Assembly (NCBI RefSeq): GCF_030542105.1
Contig: NZ_JAUOFB010000001.1
Location: forward strand, 248,001-312,000
Direction: 5' to 3'
Length of the DNA: 64,000 bases
From: Hymenobacter sp. BT730
Lineage (GTDB): Bacteria; Bacteroidota; Bacteroidia; Cytophagales; Hymenobacteraceae
Shown one piece after another: positions 40,088 to 47,532 of the stretch (positions are counted from its first letter, which is position 1; every line of letters begins with the position of its first letter). The notes beneath the pieces were generated by a model. That model made no database searches. It saw only the letters and a list, made by a program, of their open reading frames with translations, and was not told the origin of the DNA. A program made the translations under genes and the position numbers.

Positions 40088-41272
40088 CTACTGGTTGTCC
40101 AGCAACCCGCGACCCGACTTGCGGATAGCACCACTAGCCGTGAGGTCCTGCGCCAATTTATCCAGAATCCCGTTCACAAACTGTTTGCTCTTGGGGGTAC
40201 TGTAATTTTTGCTGATTTCAATGTACTCGTTAATGGTCACTTTCACCGGAATAGCCCGGAATAAGTGCATTTCGCACAAGGCCATTTTCAGGATAATCTT
40301 GTCGGTGAGGGCCACACGCTCCACGTCCCAGTTCTGCACGGAGTCGGCAATGAGCTTTTCGTACTGCTCGTCGGCCTCCATGGTCTGCTTGTAGAGAGCT
40401 TCGGCAAACTCTTTGTCTTCCTGCCAGTTAGCCGACAGGGACATCAATTCCAGGTTTTCGTCCGCTTGCTCGTCCAGCATTTTCAGCGTCTTCATCACCA
40501 GGTTTTTTACCACCGCGCGGTTTTCCTCCCAGTTCAGGTCGTCTTCTTCCAGCCAGGCCGGCAGGGCTTCGCCCTTGAACACGTACTCCTTATAGAGGTG
40601 CTTCACGATTTCCTGATCCTCGGCATAAGAGCCGGCCGGAGCGGCCAGGTAGCTCTGTAGCTCGGCATCGTTACGGATTTCGTTGCGCCAGGCCATGCGC
40701 AGGGCTTCCATCTCATCCTCGCCGCCCCAGTGCAGGGTGCGCCGAATGGTGAGGTCCAGCAGCTGCTTGTTCTCCGCCAGCTTCTGCAGCACCTGGTTTT
40801 CCTCCAGGCGCGTGGTGTCCAGGCGCTGCTCCTTGGGTGCCGTGTAGCGCCGCGACTCGCGGTTTTTCTCCTCCTCAAACACCTGCAGCAACGCCGTAGG
40901 CAGGTTCAGCAGGTGAATGTACTGGTCATGAATGCTCTCGGCCGCGTGTACCATCTGGCCGCCAAAGAAAGTACCATCTTTGGCCTTAGCCTTTTTGTAG
41001 TACTTAATGGCATCCTGCACGGCGTCGTTTACCTCTTTGTCGTCCAGGGACTCCGGCTCTTCACCGGTTTTCAGCCATTCCTTGAAGATAACCTCCGCCA
41101 TCTTCTGCTGGCCTTTCAGCACCTTGCGGTCCTGGGGCTCGGGCGAGTTCAGGTCAGGCGCAAAGGCATCCGCAATGCGGTCAAGGGCCAGAGAGGCATC
41201 GGACCCAATGGCCTGCTGATAGGCATACAGGGCCTGCATGACTTTAATGCGGAGCGTGCGACGGTTGAGCAT
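40088..41272 (-). CDS. nusB: Transcription antitermination factor NusB, long Bacteroidota form
   Basis: NusB binds boxA RNA and helps RNA polymerase read through rRNA operons. The 394 residues exceed the usual ~140. The N-terminus MLNRRTLRIKVMQALYAYQQ is the normal NusB start, but a charged ~240-residue insertion follows. The C-terminal NusB core is intact: DVERVALTDKIILKMALCEM, FRAIPVKVTINEYIEISKNY, STPKSKQFVNGILDKLAQDL. Extended NusB proteins of this type are common in Bacteroidota. It is followed by the YtxH gene and preceded by the leucine dehydrogenase, with an inverted repeat between them. Confidence 0.93.
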   Translation of the reverse strand: MLNRRTLRIKVMQALYAYQQAIGSDASLALDRIADAFAPDLNSPEPQDRKVLKGQQKMAEVIFKEWLKTGEEPESLDDKEVNDAVQDAIKYYKKAKAKDGTFFGGQMVHAAESIHDQYIHLLNLPTALLQVFEEEKNRESRRYTAPKEQRLDTTRLEENQVLQKLAENKQLLDLTIRRTLHWGGEDEMEALRMAWRNEIRNDAELQSYLAAPAGSYAEDQEIVKHLYKEYVFKGEALPAWLEEDDLNWEENRAVVKNLVMKTLKMLDEQADENLELMSLSANWQEDKEFAEALYKQTMEADEQYEKLIADSVQNWDVERVALTDKIILKMALCEMHLFRAIPVKVTINEYIEISKNYSTPKSKQFVNGILDKLAQDLTASGAIRKSGRGLLDNQ

Positions 41273-41295
41273 TCTGGGTGTGGTAATGAAGTGAT

Positions 41296-41362
41296 GAGGT
41301 GAACAGGTAGAGCGGTAATGCCGGACGGGAAATGTCTCATCCCCTCACTACCTGTTCACCTC
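41296..41362. terminator. Fifteen-pair hairpin between leucine dehydrogenase and nusB
   Basis: GAGGTGAACAGGTAG (41296-41310) and its perfect complement (41348-41362) flank a 37-nt loop, 11 bp after the dehydrogenase stop on the minus strand. No T run follows, so it may act as a processing or attenuation structure. Confidence 0.5.
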
Positions 41363-41373
41363 AGCACCAGCAA

Positions 41374-42465
41374 TTAGTAAGTGGATTTAACCTTACCGAT
41401 GGCGGCGATGCGCTCCTCCGCCTGCCGAATGGCAGCGGCCTGTGGATGCGTCCCCTCCTGCTCGGCTTTTTCAAGCACCTGCGTGGTGAAATCGTAAATT
41501 TTCTCAGTCTGCGTGAGGGCCGACTGGCGGCTGCCGCCAATCACCTCGGAGTACACATTAATCAGGCCACCGGCATTGATCAGGAAGTCGGGAGCGTAGA
41601 TGATGCCGCGCTCTACCAGGGCTGGCCCATGCACATTCTCGTCCTGCAGCTGGTTGTTGGCGCAGCCGGCAATGACTTTGCACTTCAGACGGTCCAGCGT
41701 ATCATCGTTGATGGTGGCACCCAGCGCGCAAGGCGAGTAGATGTCCACGTTCTGGTCGTAGATTTCCTCCAGACCCACGGCTACCGCCTTAAATTTGGCT
41801 GCTGCTTCCAGGGCGCGGTCTTCGTAGTAGTCGGTCAGAATTAGCTTGGCGCCCTCCTTGGAAAGATGCTCCAGCAGGTAGGTGCCCACGTGGCCCACGC
41901 CCTGCACGGCAATGCGCTTGCCGGCCAAAGAGTCGGAGCCAAATGCCTTTTTCGCGGCGGCCTTCATGCCCATGTAGGTGCCGTAGGCCGTTACCGGCGA
42001 AGGGTCGCCGGAGCCGCCCATGCTTTCGGGCAGGCCGGCCACGTGCTTGGTTTCCATCCGGATGTATTCCATGTCCTTAGTGGTCATGTTCACATCTTCG
42101 GCGGTGATATACTTGCCGTTGAGGTTCTGCACGAAGCGGCCGAATTTGCGCAGCAGGGCTTCGTTTTTCAGCGTTTTGGCGTCGCCGATAATCACGGCTT
42201 TGCCACCGCCCAGGTTCAGGCCGGAAATGGCCGCCTTGTAAGTCATGCCGCGCGAGAGGCGCAACACGTCTTTCAGGGCTTCCGCATCAGAAGCGTAGTG
42301 CCACATGCGGGTGCCGCCCAGGGCCGGGCCCAGCACGGTGTTGTGAATGCCGATAATGGCACGCAGACCGGTGTCCTTGTCATGGCAGAACACAACTTGC
42401 TCGTGCTCATGCTCGGCAATCTGACCAAAGACCGACGTGTTAGCCAGGGTTTGAATCTCAACCAT
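41374..42465 (-). CDS. Leucine dehydrogenase-type Glu/Leu/Phe/Val dehydrogenase
   Basis: It reversibly deaminates branched-chain amino acids with NAD. With the ATG at 42465 the product has 363 residues, the normal length. The catalytic region contains Lys in YKAAISGLNLGGGKAVIIGD and the acidic loop ITAEDVNMTTKDMEYIRMET. The NAD-binding Rossmann motif is VQGVGHVGTYLLEHLSKEGA, with the following Asp in ILTDYYEDRA. The sequence IYSPCALGATINDDTLDRLK and GCANNQLQDENVHGPALVER match leucine/valine dehydrogenases. The longer frame to 42579 adds a basic, proline-rich stretch with no support. It is a single gene upstream of nusB on the same strand. Confidence 0.9.
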   Translation of the reverse strand: MVEIQTLANTSVFGQIAEHEHEQVVFCHDKDTGLRAIIGIHNTVLGPALGGTRMWHYASDAEALKDVLRLSRGMTYKAAISGLNLGGGKAVIIGDAKTLKNEALLRKFGRFVQNLNGKYITAEDVNMTTKDMEYIRMETKHVAGLPESMGGSGDPSPVTAYGTYMGMKAAAKKAFGSDSLAGKRIAVQGVGHVGTYLLEHLSKEGAKLILTDYYEDRALEAAAKFKAVAVGLEEIYDQNVDIYSPCALGATINDDTLDRLKCKVIAGCANNQLQDENVHGPALVERGIIYAPDFLINAGGLINVYSEVIGGSRQSALTQTEKIYDFTTQVLEKAEQEGTHPQAAAIRQAEERIAAIGKVKSTY

Positions 42466-42669
42466 GCGGGTGGAATGTTTGAAAAGGGTGGGTGGGGAAA
42501 ATTTGGGTGGGAAACCGTAAGGGCCGGCTTGTTGTATCTTTGTCAACACGACAATACCGCCCCCGCAATTCGGGTGCAAAAGTAACCTGTTTTTCTGACT
42601 CCGGCACCCTATCAGCTATGTACAAGCTTATGGCCTCGGAGGTTGTCTACCTGTCCTAACCTGCTTTAC

Positions 42670-44454
42670 GTGCGCGCCCTCGCTTCCACCAATAAATACC
42701 TCTTCCGCTACAAATGGCATTTCCTGGGTGGGGTGTTATTTGTGGCTCTGAGCACGTTGCTGGCCATTTTTCCGGCCCAGATTGTGCGCTATTCCTTTGA
42801 CTTGGTAGGCGAAGGAATTGATTTGTATCACCTCTATGCTGGTACCAAGGCGCAAAGCGGCGTGTATGCCCTGTTTGGGCGCAACGTGCTGCTGTATGGG
42901 GTATTAATTGTGACGATGGCCCTGCTGCGGGGCATCTTTTTGTTTTTCATGCGCCAGACGCTCATCGTGATGAGCCGGCTCATCGAAAACGACCAGAAAA
43001 ACGAAATCTACCAGCACTACCAGTCCCTGCCCCTCTCCTTCTACCGCCGCCACAGCACCGGGGATTTAATGTCGCGTATTTCTGAGGACGTGGGCCGGGT
43101 ACGCATGTATGTGGGCCCGGCGCTGATGTATTTTATGCAGCTGGTTATTCTGTTTCTGCTGATTGTGCCCCTGATGCTGATGGTGAACGTAAAGCTCACG
43201 CTCTATACGCTGCTCCCGCTGCCTATTCTCAGCATCAGTATTTTCTACGTAAATAACCTGATTGAACGGAAGTCCGACGAGATTCAACGCTCCCTGGCGG
43301 GCATGACCACGTTTGTGCAGGAAGCCTTTTCGGGTATCCGGGTACTGAAATCGTTTGTGCGGGAAGAAGACTCGCACCGGCAGTTTGCACTGGCTTCTGA
43401 TGAGTACAAGCAGAAGTCCCTGAGCCTGAACTTCGTCAACTCCCTGTTTTTTCCACTGATTCTGTTCCTGGTAGGTCTAAGTACCATTATTACTGTGTGG
43501 GTGGGCGGTCAGGAAGTGATTCGGGGCACCATTACCACCGGCAGCATTGCCGAGTTCCTGATTTACGTGAACCTGCTCACCTGGCCCGTTACGGCCCTGG
43601 GCTGGACATCTTCCTTGGTACAGCGTGCCGAAGCTTCCCAGGCCCGCATCAACGAGTTCCTCCACCAGAAAACCGATATCGTGTCGCGGCAGAACGTGGA
43701 GAAGGAAATTCAGGGCGACATCGTCTTTGACCACGTCTCCTTCACCTACCCTGATACCGGCATTCAAGCCCTGCGTGACGTGTCCTTCCGCATTCGGCCG
43801 GGCCAGACGCTGGCCGTCATCGGCAATACCGGCTCAGGCAAAAGCACCGTGGCGGCCCTGCTCTGCCGCCTCTATGATGTATCAGGCGGCAGCATTCAGG
43901 TAGATGGAGTAGACGTGCGCGACTATGCCCTGACCTCGCTGCGGGAGCAAATCGGCTACGTGCCGCAGGACGTGTTCCTGTTCTCCGACACCATCCGCAA
44001 CAACATCAACTTCGGGCTGGACCAACCAACGGAGGAAAGAATGCTGCAGGCCGCCAAGGATGCCAATGTCTACGACAACATTATGCGCTTCCCGGAAGGC
44101 TTCGACACCAAAGTGGGCGAGCGGGGCATCACGCTTTCCGGCGGCCAGAAACAGCGCGTCAGCATTGCCCGCGCCTTAGTAAAAGAGCCCGGTATCTTAA
44201 TTCTGGACGACTCCCTTTCCGCTGTGGATACCAACACGGAAAATGCTATTCTGGCCAGCCTGCAACGCATTATGGCCAACCGCACCAGCCTCATCATAAG
44301 TCACCGGGTATCTTCGGTAAAGCTGGCTGATGAAATCCTGGTACTGGATGATGGTCAGATTGTGCAGCACGGCACCCATGATGCCCTGATGCGTGACGAA
44401 CAGGGCCTGTACCGCGCATTGTATGAGCGGCAGTTGCAAAGCGAAGAAGCGTAG
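42670..44454 (+). CDS. ABC exporter half-transporter with degenerate catalytic site (BmrC/YheI-like)
   Basis: This fused transmembrane/ATPase subunit is probably half of a heterodimeric drug or lipid exporter. I choose the GTG at 42670 (594 residues); a TTG at 42643 is possible. Six helices fill ~15-310, with the exporter motifs MSRISEDVGRVRMYVGPALM and FVREEDSHRQF. The ATPase part has Walker A AVIGNTGSGKSTVAALLCRL, Q loop GYVPQDVFLFSDTIRNNI, signature TLSGGQKQRVSIARALVKEP and Walker B ILILDDSLSAVDT. The residue after the Walker B Asp is Asp, not the catalytic Glu, as in YheI/BmrC-type degenerate halves. A complementary half with a normal Glu lies at 47533-49305. Confidence 0.9.
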   Translation: MRALASTNKYLFRYKWHFLGGVLFVALSTLLAIFPAQIVRYSFDLVGEGIDLYHLYAGTKAQSGVYALFGRNVLLYGVLIVTMALLRGIFLFFMRQTLIVMSRLIENDQKNEIYQHYQSLPLSFYRRHSTGDLMSRISEDVGRVRMYVGPALMYFMQLVILFLLIVPLMLMVNVKLTLYTLLPLPILSISIFYVNNLIERKSDEIQRSLAGMTTFVQEAFSGIRVLKSFVREEDSHRQFALASDEYKQKSLSLNFVNSLFFPLILFLVGLSTIITVWVGGQEVIRGTITTGSIAEFLIYVNLLTWPVTALGWTSSLVQRAEASQARINEFLHQKTDIVSRQNVEKEIQGDIVFDHVSFTYPDTGIQALRDVSFRIRPGQTLAVIGNTGSGKSTVAALLCRLYDVSGGSIQVDGVDVRDYALTSLREQIGYVPQDVFLFSDTIRNNINFGLDQPTEERMLQAAKDANVYDNIMRFPEGFDTKVGERGITLSGGQKQRVSIARALVKEPGILILDDSLSAVDTNTENAILASLQRIMANRTSLIISHRVSSVKLADEILVLDDGQIVQHGTHDALMRDEQGLYRALYERQLQSEEA

Positions 44455-44482
44455 CAAATAGCACCGCTTAGGCTCACCCTTA

Positions 44483-45625
44483 CTATTGGCTGTTCATCAT
44501 TGCGGCAGCCCGTTGGCCACTGCCAGTACCCATGGCCACGCCCATACCATTACAGCGGAGCGCCCCATAAATTCCCGGAGCCAAGGGTTGGATTATCGGC
44601 TCCAGATCAGCGCCAAAAGCCATTACCCCGCTCCAACGGTAATCAATACGTGGGTGCTGGCCAGGTAGAATGACTTCATTCAGCAACTGCTCCAACCGAT
44701 TCTGTACCAAAGGAGTAAGTCCTGGCTCGGTCGTAGCTTCGGCACTAAAGTCGAGGTTGCGGCCGCCGCCTAGCAATAACCGGTTGCCTACCTGCCGGAA
44801 GTAGTAATAACCTTTATCGTAGTGAAAAGTACCGCGCATGGCCAGCTCGGGAATAGGCTCCGTAACCAGTACCTGTCCGCGGCCAGGCTGAACGTCCAGG
44901 GCCGGAAAAAACTGCGCAGTAAAGGCATTGGTAGCCAATAACACCTGCCCGGCCAGCATATTCCCTAGTCCGGTTTGCAGCCGAACATCCGAAGCCCGGC
45001 TTTCTAAACCAGTAACCGGGCAACCATGCAATACTGTTACACCTTCCTGCCAGGCGAGCCGGAGCAGGCTGCGCATCAGGCGGCCACTGTCCAGGCAGCC
45101 TTCCGCCGTATTTTCCAGCATGACATCCACGCCGGCAAATCCAAATTCAGGAAGGCGGGCAGTAGCATCCCGAAAAATATCGGCGGTACCAATAATGGGG
45201 GCCAGCAGGTGGTTATAGTATTCCATATGCTCCTGACAGGTGTGTGCCAGCGCCGCATCCTCAGGGCAGAACAATTCAAACCCACCCACACCTTCATAGT
45301 GCAGGGCTTCGTCACCGAGCAACTCGCGCAACAGGGCTAATCCTTGCCAGCGGGCCCGCACTACTTGCAGCAAAGCGGCGGTACCATTCCTTTTTTCCTG
45401 CTCTATCAGTTCTGAAATACTACCGAAGCAGGCAAAACCAGCATTTTTGGTACTTGCTCCGTTAGGTAGCAGGTCACGCTCTAATACGCACACGCGGGCC
45501 ATAGGCCGTAGCCGCTGGGTGAAAATGGCGGCCGTGAGGCCCACAATGCCGCCCCCCACTACCACGACATCATATGCATCCAGAAACGTCTGGTGTTCCC
45601 AGTAGGAGAAAAGCCGTTGTGCCAT
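44483..45625 (-). CDS. FAD-dependent oxidoreductase (DAO family)
   Basis: It is a predicted amine or amino-acid oxidase; the substrate is unknown. The 380 residues start with an FAD-binding Rossmann motif AYDVVVVGGGIVGLTAAIFT (about 17-36), continue with RVCVLERDLLPNGASTKNAG FACFG, the DAO pattern near the flavin, and end with the second flavin contact RWSGVMAFGADLEPIIQPL and MGVAMGTGSGQRAAAMM. No signal peptide or Rieske cluster is present. It is convergent with the ABC exporter half and is transcribed alone; a terminator lies between its start and the next gene upstream. Glycine oxidase-type and related activities cannot be separated by eye. Confidence 0.85.
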   Translation of the reverse strand: MAQRLFSYWEHQTFLDAYDVVVVGGGIVGLTAAIFTQRLRPMARVCVLERDLLPNGASTKNAGFACFGSISELIEQEKRNGTAALLQVVRARWQGLALLRELLGDEALHYEGVGGFELFCPEDAALAHTCQEHMEYYNHLLAPIIGTADIFRDATARLPEFGFAGVDVMLENTAEGCLDSGRLMRSLLRLAWQEGVTVLHGCPVTGLESRASDVRLQTGLGNMLAGQVLLATNAFTAQFFPALDVQPGRGQVLVTEPIPELAMRGTFHYDKGYYYFRQVGNRLLLGGGRNLDFSAEATTEPGLTPLVQNRLEQLLNEVILPGQHPRIDYRWSGVMAFGADLEPIIQPLAPGIYGALRCNGMGVAMGTGSGQRAAAMMNSQ

Positions 45626-45670
45626 AAAGCGAAGGTAAGCAACTAGATTATCAGGAGGGCTCCTACATAA

Positions 45671-45703
45671 AAAAGCCCCACAGCCGAAGCTAGCGGGGCT
45701 TTT
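45671..45703 (-). terminator. Terminator after the T9SS-like gene
   Basis: AAAAGCCCC/GGGGCTTTT (45671-45679 with 45695-45703), T-rich on both strands, 22 bp after the stop of the gene at 45725 on the minus strand. Confidence 0.85.
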
Positions 45704-45724
45704 CAGGAAAAGCTTAGCAAGAGG

Positions 45725-46237
45725 TTACTGGCCCAGCACCACACGGCGCATGCCGCGCCGCTCCCCGGAGGTACACTGCACAATGTAGCTGCCGGCAGGC
45801 AGGCGGCTTACGTCCAGCACCGCGGCAGCGTCTCCTGCTACAATGTCGCGGGTAAGCACCGGACGGCCAGCATCATCGTTCACCTCTACGCGGGTAGGGC
45901 CGGTAGCATTGGTACGCACTACCAGGCGCTTCGTAATGGGGTTAGTTTCGATGCGCACCTTCAGCGCATCAGTAGAGGCTGCAACCGGGGCAGTATTGTC
46001 CGTATCAGAAATAAGCGTGGGGGCTACTGGAGCGGCTGCCGGAGCTACTGCAGCAACAGGAGCTGGTTTAGCGGCGGCCGGTTTCGCAACAGTGGCCGCA
46101 GGCTTGGGCGCCGGTTTTATGGGAGCTTTTGCGGCCGGTTTTGCAGCGGGCTTAGCGGCTGGTTTTGTCTGAGCTGAAGCAGCCTGGACACCTACAAAAA
46201 GAATGGCCAGGGCCATTAGCGAAGTAAACAGTTTCAT
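45725..46237 (-). CDS. Secreted Lys-Pro-Ala-rich protein with C-terminal beta/sorting-like domain
   Basis: The function is unknown. With the ATG at 46237 (170 residues) a signal peptide is clear (MKLFTSLMALAILFVGVQAA then SAQ). The next ~60 residues are low-complexity repeats of the KPAAKPAAK type with alanine, proline and valine, likely an extended spacer to cross or bind the envelope. The C-terminal ~70 residues (VRIETNPITKRLVVRTNATG, TRVEVNDDAGRPVLTRDIVA, VLDVSRLPAGSYIVQCTSGE) resemble a type IX secretion sorting domain (beta-sandwich ending RRVVLGQ), so it may be secreted or surface-attached. It is a single gene. Confidence 0.78.
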   Translation of the reverse strand: MKLFTSLMALAILFVGVQAASAQTKPAAKPAAKPAAKAPIKPAPKPAATVAKPAAAKPAPVAAVAPAAAPVAPTLISDTDNTAPVAASTDALKVRIETNPITKRLVVRTNATGPTRVEVNDDAGRPVLTRDIVAGDAAAVLDVSRLPAGSYIVQCTSGERRGMRRVVLGQ

Positions 46238-46587
46238 AAACAGCACTCAGAAAAGAGAAAGCTCAGTTTTGGTAAAAATAAAGAAACTCTGCCGCTTTGG
46301 TGCAGAAATCGCACCAATATTTTGCACAAAACTGATATACCCCGTTTTTATTTTATTCTGCTAGCTAGTACTTCAGCTACCTTAAAAAGCTCGGATTATC
46401 GAGTCTGAAAGCAACTTTTTATCCATTTTGATGCTGAAACTTGGCTGACCCTAACCTTCTTTTCATCAGCCGCTTAAGACTTAACACACCCTTTATTGGC
46501 GGTCAGCACTTATTTCAATTCGGATTTTATAGCCGATAAAGTTGCGTTGCATCCCGTCGTTGTCTTACATTTGCAACTCGATTCCAT

Positions 46588-46661
46588 CGGGGTGTAGCGT
46601 AGCCTGGTATCGCGCCAGCATGGGGTGCTGGAGGTCGTAGGTTCGAATCCTGCCACTCCGA
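46588..46661 (+). tRNA. tRNA-Pro(GGG)
   Basis: A complete 74-nt tRNA. The acceptor is CGGGGTG/CACTCCG with discriminator A; no CCA is encoded. The anticodon stem CCAGC/GCTGG encloses loop ATGGGGT (anticodon GGG). The T arm is GTAGG-TTCGAAT-CCTGC. A terminator follows. Confidence 0.95.
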
Positions 46662-46682
46662 CTGAATAGAGCTGCGGCTCGG

Positions 46683-46715
46683 AAAGCCTCTGGACTTCGG
46701 TTCGGAGGCTTTTTT
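46683..46715 (+). terminator. Terminator after tRNA-Pro(GGG)
   Basis: AAAGCCTC and GAGGCTTT arms, ending in TTTTTT, 21 bp after the tRNA. Confidence 0.85.
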
Positions 46716-46764
46716 CCGCACTAAAAAGTACTAGTACCCTGGGTGCTACCGGCAGCACCTACCT

Positions 46765-46838
46765 CGGGGTGTAGCGCAGCCCGGTAGCGCGCGTCGTTCG
46801 GGACGACGAGGCCGTAGGTTCGAATCCTGCCACCCCGA
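46765..46838 (+). tRNA. tRNA-Pro(CGG)
   Basis: A complete 74-nt tRNA related to the one upstream. The acceptor is CGGGGTG/CACCCCG with discriminator A and no CCA. The anticodon stem CGTCG/CGACG holds loop TTCGGGA (anticodon CGG). The T arm is identical to its neighbour. Confidence 0.95.
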
Positions 46839-46857
46839 CTTATTTTCCCGCCTCTAC

Positions 46858-46895
46858 AAAAAAGCCCGCTGAACTTCGGTTAAGCGGGCTTTTTC
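46858..46895 (+). terminator. Terminator after tRNA-Pro(CGG), probably bidirectional
   Basis: AAAAAAGCCCGCT and AGCGGGCTTTTT arms with a short loop. It also lies 17 bp past the stop of the convergent gene at 46913. Confidence 0.85.
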
Positions 46896-46912
46896 ATGTT
46901 TGGTTGGCGTGG

Positions 46913-47437
46913 TTACTGTACTACCGCCAGCACCTCCACCGGTCCTTTAGCCGGGAAGCTTTCGACGTACACCTTCCGCAGCTTTAGCTTTTGCAACTCG
47001 GCATAGCGCTTAATGCCCGCATACAGCTTGTCCGGAGCTACCATATAGCTGGCATTGATGCGGGCGCGCACTACGCGCTGGCCGCCGCTGAACGTGCTGA
47101 AGCGGTAGCCGCTGGGCAGCGTTTGCGTGGTAGTATCGGCCACAATCAGCCCAATGAAAGCCTTTACGGTGTCACCGGCGGCTTCCGGGTCGTTGTAGTA
47201 AATATTAGCCAGTTCGCCGCGCAATTGGCCACTTTCCTGCAGCTGGTGCGCCTGCCGGAACAGGGGGCCAAACTCTTTGCTATCGACGCGGCCGTTGAAA
47301 TATTTACCAGCCAGGTAGATGGGCGCCTGCGTGGTTACTACCTCCACTTCCGGAGAGCGAAAACCACCCAGATACGCATAAATACCTGCTGCTAAAGCAG
47401 CTACCAGGATAGACAGCAGAAAAAACCAACGAGTCAT
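46913..47437 (-). CDS. Membrane-anchored GyrI-like effector-binding domain protein
   Basis: The function is unknown. The 174 residues start with one membrane segment (FFLLSILVAALAAGIYAYLG, about 5-24). The rest resembles a GyrI-like small-molecule-binding domain: VEVVTTQAPIYLAGKYFNGR, KEFGPLFRQAHQLQESGQLR, NIYYNDPEAAGDTVKAFIGL, VVRARINASYMVAPDKLYAG. The usual repeat order (strand, helix, strands, helix) is seen twice. In this form it is on the outer face of the inner membrane or anchored to it. It follows the ABC exporter gene on the same strand with a ~95-bp gap, so a role with that exporter is possible but unproven. Confidence 0.72.
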   Translation of the reverse strand: MTRWFFLLSILVAALAAGIYAYLGGFRSPEVEVVTTQAPIYLAGKYFNGRVDSKEFGPLFRQAHQLQESGQLRGELANIYYNDPEAAGDTVKAFIGLIVADTTTQTLPSGYRFSTFSGGQRVVRARINASYMVAPDKLYAGIKRYAELQKLKLRKVYVESFPAKGPVEVLAVVQ

Positions 47438-47532
47438 TCGTATTTATTAATTCAGTTGATAGTTGCGTGTAGCCCAGAAGCCGGGAAGTAAGCATGGAGC
47501 CCACTGATAACTGCTCTTGCCATTCCAGTACG

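Noticed and set aside
41866..42585. A 239-codon frame antisense to the leucine dehydrogenase gene
   Set aside because: It covers the same bases as a well-supported enzyme on the other strand and shows no domain.
46510..46758. An 82-codon minus-strand frame
   Set aside because: It lies across the tRNA-Pro(GGG) gene and its terminator, so it cannot be a real protein gene.
46588..46838. The two similar tRNA-Pro genes as a direct repeat or attachment pair
   Set aside because: Both are complete, functional-looking tRNAs with different anticodons and only a short spacer between them.
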